DNA of 64,000 bases from Platerodrilus igneus (taxonomy: Eukaryota; Arthropoda; Insecta; Coleoptera; Lycidae). How positions within the stretch are numbered: position 1 is the stretch's first letter; every line of letters starts with the position of its first letter. The notes under the pieces were generated by a model. It did no database searches and had not been told where the DNA came from. It was given only the letters and a program-made list of their open reading frames with translations. The stretch covers positions 1 to 64,000 of the forward strand of contig JARFIW010000885.1 in the NCBI GenBank assembly GCA_036346225.1, given 5' to 3'. The position numbers were made by a program, and so were the translations under genes. Positions 46,327 through 57,519 of this stretch are shown here, piece after piece.

Positions 46327-48415
46327 AAATTCAGTGATGAGTAGGTTTAGAAAGATCAATAGGACAAGCAGTTATTTATTTATAGGCACCCTGTAAATAA
46401 AAATTAATCATTTATTTATTTAAAACCTTCGATAATTGGATTGGGATTAAAGTACAATTTATAGTGTAGGTTTAATTGGTAGACGTTAATATAAGGCAAG
46501 GGCAACAATTAAGATCGACGACAAGATCTAAAATCGTGTACATTAATTGATAATATCAAAGCTTTAGTAGAAAAATCAATAATTTATGCAAGGTACGTTT
46601 ATTCAATATAACATATATTAAAAGCTTTCGTAGAATGCTACAAGCTTGAATATCGAAAACACTTTAAAACCGTCAAGTATTTCAGGGAACAAACTTGGGG
46701 TAGATAAATATTTATGAAAAAGCCAGTTTACGTTGAAATTATATCTTATACATAACAAAGAAAGATGAAAGATATCAGGTGGCGATATGACAAACAGTTT
46801 CAAAGGCATGAGAGAAGAGTGTAGTTTAAAAATAAATAGACGGGACGGAGATGCAACATGTTTGTGAACGTAATTGAGTTTTCAAGGCGCACGTGTAGGA
46901 AGGGAACATTAACCGTAGACGACAGAGCAATAGTGGGACTATTAAGAACGGAAAATATGCGGTGGATAAAAATAGCAGTTGAGTGGAAATAACGTTGACT
47001 TTGTAAGTAGGAAGACAAGACAGAGACAAGACAAGGTGATTATTAGAGCATGAGTGCAATAACAATATAAACGCAGACATAAGAGGTGTGTTTAGGATTC
47101 GTTAGAAGGAATAGTAGAGGAACGGTTGACCAGTTTAATTAATTTTTCCAAGGAATGTGTTGTTGGAGTGGTAAAATTCGTAGTTTTGAAAGTTCGTTAT
47201 GTTGTTTGTACAGGAGATTTTGTGGAACGGTGTGGCGGTTAATACAATTTAAGGAAAGCTGAGTGAAAATACGTCACAAAAGGGGGGTTTTAAGCTTATA
47301 TAAACCTTGCCGGAGGTGGCAAAGCTCTCTTATTTTTCGCTTATTTTTTTATTCATTTCGCTTACATTGAGTACTGTTGAGAAGACATCCTAGCTTAAAA
47401 ACCGAGTGATAGTGCAGTCCGCTGTATGTATTTTTCAGTGTTATAAAAGTACAAGTAGGTGCAATTGAATTAAACGGGCTGAACATATTTGTATAAATAA
47501 TTATAACGAGTAATGCTAGATGTTACTGAGGTAAGCGATTGAATTAAATCTTGAACGAGAGTGCTGGTTGAACGTTAAGTGGAGTTTGGACTCTGGATGG
47601 GAAGCTGTATGGAAGGCATCCACAAATCGTTGGGAAAATTGGATGAACGAGTCGAGATGGAGTGGTTGTCCTAGTTAGAAAGCAGAGAATGTAGTCTAGG
47701 AACGTGAGCTTGGTGGACGTCATCTACAGAAGTAGTGATTCCGAAGAACACTCCAGGTAACGAAATTTTTATATTGAACTGTTGTGTTGGTGTTGATTTA
47801 TAAAAACTATGAGTGATTTGAGTTACTTGGTGAAAAATTTTATGAACTGAAAATTAATTTGATTACATATGGAAAGACACTTTTCCATTTTAAATCTAAG
47901 GGTGTAAATACATGAATATTATTTTTATTTGATATAAGGAGTAAACGGGTCTCTAGTATAGTTTGATAATGCAATGTTTCACGCATACAGAATAAAAAGG
48001 GTTTATACTGAGCTCATGATAGACCTGAGAAAAATAAATTTAGGGTTTCAGGATAGGCCCATCTACCGAATGTTGGAGCATAAAGTTACGAGTTTTGTAC
48101 TTGGAACTAAAGTGTGAAATGTTTACTGTAAATAAATTGTAAATGTTGAGATTGTGTGAAGCATAATTTATGTCATATGAATAAAAGGGTGAATGTTTTT
48201 GTCGAAAAATTTTATTTTGAATTTTCTATTTTTTTTTTATAGAGGTGTTCAGAGAATGAGTAGCCGTGGAAGAGTAGCTTGGGGGAAGCATAAATTGTCT
48301 TATTTAGGTAAGGATTCGAGGAGTTTGGTTTTGAGTTCAGCTAGGGTAAGTAGAAATTCATAAGAGGGGCACTTCCAAAGCTATGTGGCATTATAGACAG
48401 AGAGGCAAACTACAG

Positions 48416-48416
<1 letters not shown>

Positions 48417-48459
<43 letters not shown>
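48417..48459. repeat. (TA)n microsatellite
   Basis: TA tract preceded by ACAGC, left of the foldback element. Confidence 0.95.
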
Positions 48460-48461
<2 letters not shown>

Positions 48462-48533
48462 ATATAGATGAATGAAAGTTTAAAGTTGAATTACCATTTC
48501 AAATCGAACTAGTATTGAAAACCACTAAAGAAC

Positions 48534-48606
48534 GGCTACAGCAGGACTTGAACCTGCAACCTCTGATTTTCCGGATCAGTGCTCTAACCAATTGAGCTAT
48601 CTAGCC
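48534..48606 (-). tRNA. tRNA-like sequence, left arm (likely pseudogene)
   Basis: Identical in sequence to the right-arm copy. It folds as a cloverleaf with box A TAGCTCAATTGG and box B GGTTCAAGTCC. The anticodon arm CTGAT/ATCAG encloses CCGGAAA, giving anticodon position GGA but C instead of the near-universal U at position 33. The acceptor stem has one G-G mismatch. GGA would mean serine, yet the long serine variable arm is missing. So it is tRNA-derived rather than a normal gene. Confidence 0.6.
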
Positions 48607-48730
48607 TAATTGTTTAGATGATGTTATACTAATACTACTGAAGCTTGGCTCTTGTTAACGATTTTTCAATTACGTCTTGCATTTAAGCCAAGCTTCAGTA
48701 GTATTAAGTATAACATCATCTAAACAATTA

Positions 48731-48803
48731 GGCTAGATAGCTCAATTGGTTAGAGCACTGATCCGGAAAATCAGAGGTTGCAGGTTCAAGTCCTGCTGTA
48801 GCC
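48731..48803 (+). tRNA. tRNA-like sequence, right arm (likely pseudogene)
   Basis: 73 bases, GGCTAGATAGCTCAATTGG... to ...CTGCTGTAGCC. Same features as its mirror copy: intact internal promoter boxes, D, anticodon and T arms, C33 and an acceptor mismatch. Preservation of both copies may reflect pairing or gene conversion between the arms. Confidence 0.6.
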
Positions 48804-48951
48804 GTTCTTTTAGTGGTTTTCAATTACTAGTTCGATTTGAAATGGTAATTCAACTTTAAATACAATTGGGTTTTCATTTCATCTTAATAACTATTAATAT
48901 ATATTAAGCATTCATTTGCATTCCAAATGTGGATTATTCTTCTCTATTAAT

Positions 48952-48952
<1 letters not shown>

Positions 48953-48999
<47 letters not shown>
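48953..48999. repeat. (TA)n microsatellite
   Basis: Pure TA tract of about 45 bases. Confidence 0.95.
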
Positions 49000-49000
<1 letters not shown>

Positions 49001-50652
49001 CTGTGATACTCCCTGTAGAAAAAATAATATACCTTAGTTATATCCCTTATATATGGCCCCACGGTTTTGGTGCCATAAAATTGCTGTGATACTCGTCCCC
49101 TTTTACAATTGGGTGCAATAAAATGCTGTATTAACCCCTGTTATTCTCTTACAGCCCTTTTATCCACTCAAACACTTGTGAAATGTTAATTTATAATTTT
49201 CTTTTGCCTCGACTAGCTGATACAATTAAATAAAGCACTTCCACAATACACAGTATAATAATTGAATATTTACAACTCCTTTAACTATTTTCTCCCCTTT
49301 TGTATCATATACATCTGTCAAATTATTACAAAATCAAGCCAGCAAAACGAGCTTTTTATTACCTTTAAAGACTTATTGAAACGTTTCAAGCTGTCTGTAA
49401 CTTTTCATAAAATATTCGCAAGAAATCCCCAATTTGTCGGCTTTTACACTTTAAATTATGATTGAGATAAAACAGTTTAAAAATAAATCATATCAAAAAT
49501 ATTTGAGATAAAAACAATTTCAAAAATAAGACATCAAAATCTCTAACCTGAATTATTTTCATGGGTGCTCCCAAGAATTGAAGTCGATATCCAAATCGTT
49601 ATTCGTACGTTTATTGCAATTAAAGGTTTTTCATTTTCTCCATAGAGTATTTACCATCAATTTGCTTGAACGGGCAGCATTCTCCAAAATTGTATTTTTG
49701 ATCGTAATGTTTCGAAATTTAAAATTCTACAGGAATCGTAACATTATTTTACTTGTAATTTAGGATTGTAATTTCTATCGCAATTGAGATGGTAAATTCA
49801 GATTGACATTCCGATCGACATTCAGAGTAATTTAGATGGGCATTCGGAGCCGTCTCAGAAATACGGCACAATTTTCACAATTCTACACTTTATAATTTTA
49901 CTGTTAACAAATATTTATTATTCACGTAAATATTTGGCACTTTCAATTATAGTCACTGCCCAGTCTCAAAGTGTACTAACTTGATATTCAATTCTCCAGA
50001 TATTTATAAGATCGTCCCACTATTATTTGTGATTCGCTGGCTTCACGTGCTAGGCGAGGCCAAGTATATCATCACTTGTTATGTTTGGAAAATTTACCAA
50101 TTGTATGTATCTTAATTGCATGACGCGGTGATTGAAGTCACGTAATTCAATTGTGATACCTTATATTTACTTCAGGAATCCCAGGAACTTTGTACATATC
50201 GAGCACGTAGTCTTGTTTGTTAGCTTTATTCTAATCTAATTTGAATAAATTTGGTATTTGTTTATTTCCCAATAAATTGGATTTTCGAACAACTGTGGTT
50301 CTCTTAGATCACGTTTTAAATAAAGCATAAGTTTGCGTGCGTTTACAATAATATCTTTACACACTTTATGAATGTTTATCTAGCCACTTCATGCAGGTTT
50401 TCCACTGACTTAATTTTTATGCGTTTCATTACCTTTTTAAATTCTAATCTCTGCTAGTAGCTACACTAGGATGTGTGTTTTAATTGTTTGTACTGCTATA
50501 TACAGTGTGTTCGCAACTAATAAATTTTTATAATAACCTATTTACTCTTCTAATATCTATAATTTCGTGCTTCTGTTGCTTGGGAGTTTCCCTTGCTTAT
50601 TCTACGGCCCCAATGACTTAACCTACCCCTAAATTAACCCTATAATTACAGC
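49000..50652 (-). repeat. LTR-like AT-rich unit between (TA)n tracts
   Basis: Bounded by TTGCTGTGATACTCC on the left and ATTACAGCAATATA on the right, so its ends are inverted (TTGCTGT/ACAGCAA). The left edge resembles the edge of the neighbouring Gypsy LTR (TATACTGTGATCC). An internal duplication repeats TTGCTGTGATACTC at 48,998 and 49,081. No coding frame recognised. Confidence 0.45.
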
Positions 50653-50667
50653 AATATATATATATAT

Positions 50668-52054
50668 TGTTATATATACTGTGATCCTACCTTATTAGTG
50701 ATAGGCGTCCTTGTCTTATTTTAGAGCCTTGTTGAGTTATGCCACACAATTTATCTTTAATTATTTTACACGGCTGCTGCACTTAAATATTTTACAGGGC
50801 CGTCAAACACGTGGCGGAATCTACCTAGGGTGGGTCCGTCCTAAGCAAACACCTCTCAACTAGACACCCAAACAAATATTCAAGGATTTTTCAAAATAAT
50901 TTTAAAAGCCAAAAGTATTCCCAAACACTAGTTCCACTTTTATAAATTTGATTAAAGCACTGCGTAGATATTAAATACTAATACCTGGAATCCAGATACA
51001 AGCGCCGCCTTCCAGCCGTCCTGAAGCCAAGTGACCAACTGCAGGCACCTCCTGTAAATAATAAGTAACTCGAGCAACTGGTAATCTCCAGACTATAAAA
51101 CTACTAATATTTCTACAAATTTTATGTTATACAAATACTCAGATAACTCCAATTCCACTATGCTTTCGTCTTCAAACAATAACGGTACAGACCAGCACTC
51201 CTCTTTTAATTAACTTTTATTCGCCGTAAAACTGCTACTATTTGCTATCTCCAGGTACAACTTGACTTTCAAAACTTTCTCGTAACTTTTTAATGTAATA
51301 AAACTCATAATAGTACAAAAACACGTCTATTTTTCAGTAATATAAATTTGAAGTCCCTTATAAATAAAATCCGTCTTCTTTTGTTTCCGTTGCCATGACA
51401 ACTATCTCTACGCACACTATGTAATTTATAATTATTAATAATTGATTAATAATACAGTTGTTTTCTCTAGATACATTCATTTTCTAGATGGTTTGTAATC
51501 CAGTGATTTATGTATATTGAACTTTTACAATATTGAAAATAGCTAACAAACTTTGATGGTTCAGCTTTTAAATTGTACGCAACAGACATTTATGTCTTAT
51601 TCGGTAAACGTCCTGTCATTACATAACCAATCTTTAATTGTTAAAACATATTCAAACTGAAATTGATTTACAAATTTTACGGGAGTATCACTTAACTCCT
51701 TAAAATTTTAAAAGCGTGCAGTATACCAAGCAATTTTGATATTTGTTTTACATTCAAATGGTTCTGAAAACGCTAACTCCAAATTAAATTTCATATACGT
51801 GCAACCATAACAATTAAAATACGTATACAATGCAAACTTATAACTAGCTTAGCCTGGTCTATGGCCGGTATATGTTGTTGAATGCAATGCAGTTTCAAAA
51901 CTTTATAAATTTATAAACGTGGAATAGTTGTTGTTAATTTATAAACCAAAAATACCTGAAAGAAAATACTCAAACAAAACCAAATATACCCCATTCTAGC
52001 AAAGTCGTTTCGAAGCCCTATTTAAACATTTTATAAGCCCACCCCTTCTTGACA
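50668..52054 (-). repeat. 3' LTR of the Gypsy element
   Basis: 1,387 bp. On the plus strand TGTTATATATACTGTGATCC to CTTCTTGACA. Substitutions against the other LTR: C at about 50,759 against T, T at about 51,311 against C. Confidence 0.95.
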
Positions 52055-52322
52055 GTATATAAGGCCCCACTGATTTTAAATAAAATGAAAATTTGCTTCC
52101 TGGATATAAGTAATTCTTTTAATGGTTGAGAAATTTTAAATTTTAGTTAAAATCACTATAGTTTTTTTTTTTATGTATGAGGATTAAGTGTTAGTTTCTG
52201 TATATTCTGTATAGTTTTAAGCTCGTTAGTATTATTTATAGTGTTAATTTTATTCTTGCGATACTTTACTTTCCACATGGAAATATGGATACAAATTTTC
52301 TATATGAAAACGTCCCCGACAT

Positions 52323-55300
52323 TCACCCTGTCATTCTCCAATTCGTAAGTATTCCTTCTGCAAAAATTCTTCTCACTCGATAAGGACCTTCGTATGGAAA
52401 TAACAACTTGGCACAAATATTTCTTTCCCAATTTGACATTCTCAATCTTTTAACAATAACAAGATCCCCAACTGAAAAACCACTTGCTTCTTGATTTTCT
52501 TGTTACGTTTCTCCAACTCCCTTCTTTGTCTCGTTTCGACTTGTTGTTTGGCTTTATGCAACAACTCCGTTATATCCTCCACTTTTGTTCAGCTCTCCAC
52601 GGTCTTGCTGGAATCACCTTCTTCATCAATGTCACAGGACACATTCCTGTCACTGAACTTGGTACAAAATTAATATATTCTTCTATTTGCGGTAAATACC
52701 TTACCCACCGATCATGTTGTTCCTGCGTTATTAACCTCAAAAACTTTATTACTTCTCGAATATATCTTTCACACGGATTTCCTTGAGGATGTCTGATACT
52801 ACAGAATGTCATCTTTATTCCATCCTTCCTTAATTTACTTTCAACCCTTCGATTACGAAAATACGTCGCATTGTCCAACAATACCCTATTCATCTTACCT
52901 ATTCGTTCTACAAACTTTCTTACAGAACTCAATACATGCCTAGAATTACATCTCCTCGCTGGATAAAGCTGCACAAACTTTGTAAAAATATCAACTACAA
53001 CTAAAATATGCTGATATCCGTTCCTACTCGGTATCAAATTACTCAAGTAATCCATTGCCACAATATCTAATGGACCTTCCGCTCTTATACATCTAACTTG
53101 ATTCTGCAACACCACATTCTTATCCTTTCCTAACAAACACGTCTCACACAGATTTATGCAATTTTCACCAATTTTCTATCGTTTCGTGCATAGAAAGCTT
53201 CCTAAATATCAAGAACGTCTTACGAATCCCTATATGACCAAACGTAGTATGAATTTCCTGGATCAGCTCAACGGCTACCTGTGTCGTTAACACTAATAAT
53301 TCATCATCCCATAACCTTTTCACCAAAACTCCCTCGACCATATAAAAACCTCTGTCTTGTTCTAAATTCTCTCTGAATAATTTTCTCTGATCACCCTTAT
53401 TTCTTCGTGTGCTTGCATCCGATGAAATCTGGCATTCGACCATCTTCCCAGATCTTCAAACACTTGCAATGCAATCAAAAATCCATTCCTACTATCCGTT
53501 AGCAACCCTTCATCCTTCCTACTAAAGAAATCAGCCGTAACATTTTCTTTACCAGGTTTATGTCTAATCTCAAAATCATATTCCTGCAATACTAACGCCC
53601 ATCTATACAATCGACTGTTCAAAAACTCTTTCTTCTTCAGAAACGTGACCACTGTGTTATCCGATTCAACCAGAAATTTATTACCCAATAAATAAAATCT
53701 TAACTTCTTCACAGCATATACGATTGCCAGCATCTCTTTTCCGCTGTCGAATACCTAATCTCGCAGTCTTTCAGAGCCCTCGAAATAAAACAAATTGGCA
53801 CTTCTCTCCTTCTTGAACCTGCACCAACTCAGCCCCTATTGCAAAACTCGAAGCGTCCGTCCTTAAAATAAATGGATCCGTAAAATTGGGATATTTTAAT
53901 GACAGTTCCTATAAAATACCGCCTTCAACTCCCGAAATGCCTGCTCCCTTTGCTCGTTCCATTTCCACCTTTCGTTCTTTTTAACAACTCCAACAATGGA
54001 ATGCACAACTCCGAATATTTTGGTATGAATCGACGATAATAATTTAATACACCTAAAATCCTCTTAAACCTTTCAAATTTCTTGGCTGTTTCAAATTCTT
54101 CAACTCGTCCAAGCGTTTTTCACAAATTCTAATTCCTTCGCTGCCAACGACAAACCCCAAATACTTTACCTGGTCCTTAAAAACTCACACTTCTTCGAAT
54201 TCAACCTCAAACCTCCCTCGTCTAACCTTCGGATCACTTTTCTTAAATGTTCTAAATGTTCTAACTCGTTCTTAGAAAAATCAAAATATCATCGACATAG
54301 TGCGTACAGAAGTCTTCGTACTCATCTAATAACTTCTGCATGGCTCGAACTAATGCAGCGGATGATGTTGAAAGACCAAATGGAACAACTCTGTACTGAT
54401 AAATCTCCCTTCAATGCTAAATCCAGTATACTTCCGACTTTCCTCATGCAAAGGAATTAGCCAAAAGAATTCTTTAAGTCCAGTTTGCTAAAATTTTCAT
54501 CTCGCTTACCTTGTATAACAAATTATCTAGTGATTTTGGTTGTTCAAATTGTGGTTTAGTAATCGCATTCAATCTCCTAGCATCTAAACATATTCTTAAT
54601 TCTAAATTATCAGATTTAGGCACAACCACTACCGGATTGATATAGGGTGTTCTTGCTGATTCAATAATTCCTCTTTTAACATCTTTTAATCTCATTTTCA
54701 CTCGACCCTTAATGCAAATGGTATTGGATATACCCTAGTACGAAAACTTCCCTCGTCTGTGACCTCTAACTTATGCGTATACTCCTTCGCAAACCTAGGC
54801 TCATTACTAAAACTCCTGCATGTCTATTAAACACCTCATATAACATTTCCTTCATATCCACCCCTATTAATCCTATCTGTTCCTCATCAAATACCTTCTC
54901 AAATATATTACATAACCGTAACTCATCAATTCCATCATAAATTCTATTCTTAGTCTTTCCTGATCCTATACTATCTGTATTTATCTCATCCCTAGTATCC
55001 CAATTATCCTTAGGCACCACCCATTTCTTCTCTAAATTTAATACCTTTACCATTCGTGCTTTACCATCTATAACCAGTCCAAATTCCTCAATTACATCTA
55101 TCCCTACAATAAAATCTAAATATAATCCTCTTGCTATCCAAAACTCTACTTCACCTAGTCTGGTACATCCTAATACAATCGATACTCGTACAACTTTGTC
55201 TATCGTAGTTAACTTCCTCTTAATCGCAGACCATAAATTAATACTCTTAACCCTACAAATTTTCCCTTTGAATAATTCTGCATGTTTCAAAACTATTTCC

Positions 55301-55470
55301 TCTCTCACCAGCGATAACTGCAACCTTGTATCTATCAATGCCGTGTAAACAGAATCCCCTAAACTAATATGAATAAATGGTAACTCCCGTCTTCTTTCAA
55401 ACTTATTATCTAACAACTTATCTACTAAACTAATACTATGCTGTGTCCCTAAATCTGATTTTCCTAACAC
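52323..55470 (-). pseudogene. Gypsy pol: protease, reverse transcriptase, RNase H, integrase
   Basis: Protease at 55,470-54,766 has a retropepsin-like fold signature but reads ALIDTRLQLSLV where D-T-G is expected. Reverse transcriptase (54,701-53,750) shows INPVVVVPKSDNLELRICLD, then KLDLKNSFWLIPLHEESRKY and the polymerase motif HYVDDIL near 54,300. RNase H (53,733-53,362) shows KFLVESDNTVVTFLKKK and DFEIRHKPGKENVTADFFSR. Integrase has a His-His/Cys-Cys finger (EIHTTFGHIG, CINLCETC), a core with MDYLSNL, LLDNATYF and NPCERYIRE (D, D, E) and a GPY/F-type end LLFPYEGPYRV. The enzyme set copies the RNA and inserts the DNA. The frame is broken many times, mainly by missing single bases in homopolymers (for instance near 54,480, 54,405 and 54,285), so this may be a sequencing effect on a younger, more intact copy. 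Confidence 0.92.
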
Positions 55471-57175
55471 TAATAAATCGACGTTTTTTTTTGTACCGTG
55501 GGTTCATCGTGGACCTCCACTTTCTCTATCCTATCCTCCGATCTCTGTCGCGTGTCTCCTGTTGCTACGTGTTGGATCGTCAAGTTTCTATCTGTCTCCC
55601 GTTCTCGGTCTCTAATCCCTGTCGGTATTTCCCCCTGATCCGTTGATCTCTGCTCCCTTTCTCTCTGCCATCTCTGCCCAAAACCCGTCCTTTGCTGTCC
55701 AAAACCTCTGTCATTCCTATCCGTCCTGTTCCAGTCATTGTTCCCCCTATATTTATCGTCTCTATTAAAACGTTGTTCCCAATTATTATTCGTTCTCCTT
55801 TGATTTCCCTGATATTGCTTTCTGTAGTTGTCCTGTCCATTCTCCCTATAATTGTATCCTTGCACCCCAGTCCTCTGGTAGTCTGTGCTATTCCTATTCC
55901 TATCCCAATTCCTATTATCACTATTTTCCTGTTATTCGTTTCAAACGTCCTAGTTACGTCATAATTTCGCATCATTTTCAAAAAGTCTCTTAAAGTCCGA
56001 ACGTTTTGTATCGCTACGGCCCTAGTTATTTCCGCCTCCATATGCCTTGACAACAATAATATAATTTCATCTTCTCTTAATTTAGGAATCAGGTGCTGCG
56101 CCTGGTTATACTTTTCAATCACATAATTTTCTCTCGATCCCTGGTATGACCTATAGTTCCCAGTGTTTAAATCCGTTCGAATATTAGCCTGATGCGTGTT
56201 TCCCCAATATTGTTCTATGAATAGCCTTCGAAATTCCTCGTACGAACTATATTGCCTCCTCACGATACAGTGCCATTTCTCTGCACAACCCCCCAATGTC
56301 ACGCTCACCATCTGCATCTTCACCCTCTCAGGCTCACTCTCTACCATCTCGTCCAACTTGCTAAGATAGACCATCGGCTGCTCATTCTTTCTGCCTTCAA
56401 ACCTCGGCAAGGTCTCTTTCCTAGCCTATACTGGTATCCTGCATCACAAACAACTCTTCCCCTTTCCAATTCAACCAACTGTTCTCTCATCTGTCTAACA
56501 TTCCCTTCAAGACCAGACAATCCATTTACCGTATTCCCCAGAACCGTCGTATCCCTTCTCAGCTTCTCTGCCACCTCCTGACTCGCCCGCAATTTGCCTA
56601 TAATTTCGTTTTTAGAGTTAATATTGTCCTCCGTCTGAATCCGAACTATTTCACCTAAATTCTGCAATTTTTCTGTCTGTCTAACTTCGACCATGTACAG
56701 CTCTTCCCTTAATTCATTTAAACCTGTTGTTACCTTCCTTCTACAACCTGGACTCTATCCTCTACGTCCTTCAGAACTTCATCCTTAAATGAACACAAAC
56801 TGCTCTGTATTGATACATTAATTCCTTCAATTTTCATTTCCATCATATCAAATTTTTCCTTAACTTCCGCTTGTGAATTTCTAACCTCGGCCAACAATGA
56901 TCCTCTCAATTCTTCATGCGACTTAGTTAACGACCCTTTTAATTCCAACAAAACCATCATCACATCTTGGATCTGCATATTCTCTTTTCCCTTATCAATT
57001 TCATTTTCTCCCGATGTACCCCTGAATTCACAATAATCACCTCCGGCTCCACATATCCTCCAGCTTCATCCCTAGCATCCCCTGCTGCTACAGTCTTAAC
57101 CACCGGTTGCCCTCTCACACCAGTCTCAACTCCATAAACTTTCCCTGACCTCGTGATTCTCTCCTCATCAGACAT
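55470..57175 (-). pseudogene. Gypsy gag, frameshifted
   Basis: Start MSDEERITRSGKVYGVETG at 57,175. An acidic, coiled-coil-rich N-terminal half follows (MMVLLELKGSLTKSHEELRG; KLQNLGEIVRIQTEDNINSK), then a capsid-like domain (FEGRKNEQPMVYLSKLDEMV, CAEKWHCIVRRQYSSYEEFR, LNTGNYRSYQGSRENYVIEK). The C-terminus is Arg/Asn/Gln-rich (NYRKQYQGNQRRTNNNWEQR) and would bind RNA. It has no CCHC zinc knuckle. Four frames must be read in turn. At least two of the switches sit in runs of G or A (near 57,015 and 55,925). Gag forms the particle that packages the element RNA. It abuts the protease frame directly. Confidence 0.88.
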
Positions 57176-57499
57176 GTCCCTTTAATTTTCAAAATAAACT
57201 TCAATGATGTGCCCCACTAAGCTACACAACCTCTGCAAATCTGAATCAGCCCTATCGAGCCCCACCTTTAGGCGAACAAATATTTTGTTGCGAAGTTATT
57301 TACCTATTCGAGCCCCACCTAATGTTTTACCGCCGCTAAAATTGACCAAAGTGTGAATATCAAATTACGTCTTAGCCTACTACAATAAATTCAAAACCTT
57401 CAACAACTGTTAAATAAATATATATGAAACGTCAATCAAATATTAATTTTCACTTTTAAATAGAATATATGCAACGTACAACTAACAAATCTACTCTGC
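57176..57499 (-). other. Gypsy 5' leader
   Basis: About 320 bases between the primer-binding site and the gag start. No separate frame. Confidence 0.8.
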
Positions 57500-57517
57500 C
57501 TCACGTTGTTAGCGCCA
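57500..57517 (-). promoter_or_regulatory. Gypsy primer-binding site
   Basis: Minus strand TGGCGCTAACAACGTGAG, two bases inside the 5' LTR. It resembles the site beside LTR C1 (TGGCGCCCAACGTGGGGC), suggesting related tRNA primers. Confidence 0.8.
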
Positions 57518-57519
57518 TC

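Larger units (their letters stand above)
41546..48416. repeat. Array of LTR-like AT-rich units between (TA)n tracts
   Basis: Units of about 1.8-2.1 kb lie between TA microsatellites: 42,396-44,243 (minus-like), 44,276-46,301 and 46,327-48,416 (plus-like). The plus units share a TATA-like region, an internal TCCAGGTAACG that looks like a splice donor (45,530 and 47,754) and an ending near CRGCWATATA. The minus unit and 41,546-42,357 carry the reverse arrangement (CTACAGGGTCG, CTTGTCTTATTT). The LTRs of the Gypsy element at 50.7 kb have a comparable layout, so these may be old solo LTRs of related elements. No protein-coding frame is convincing. Confidence 0.45.
48481..48858. repeat. Foldback element with two head-to-head tRNA-like sequences
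   Basis: Arms 48,481-48,650 and 48,686-48,858 are reverse complements with only a few indels, and the spacer is 35 bases. Each arm holds one tRNA-like sequence, which therefore diverge from... converge on opposite strands. (TA)n tracts bound the unit at 48,417-48,459 and 48,953-48,999. No frame present. Confidence 0.92.

Noticed and set aside
46800..47080. Minus-strand frames of 72-84 codons
   Set aside because: Overlapping frames without motif inside an LTR-like unit; no sign of selection.
48534..48606. Functional serine tRNA
   Set aside because: C33, acceptor mismatch and no long variable arm.
50668..52322. env-like third ORF in the Gypsy element
   Set aside because: Only about 270 bases lie between pol and the LTR, with no membrane-protein frame.
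55692..55964. Hydrophobic 90-codon plus-strand frame (PIPIPIPI)
   Set aside because: Antisense of the Asn/Arg-rich gag tail.
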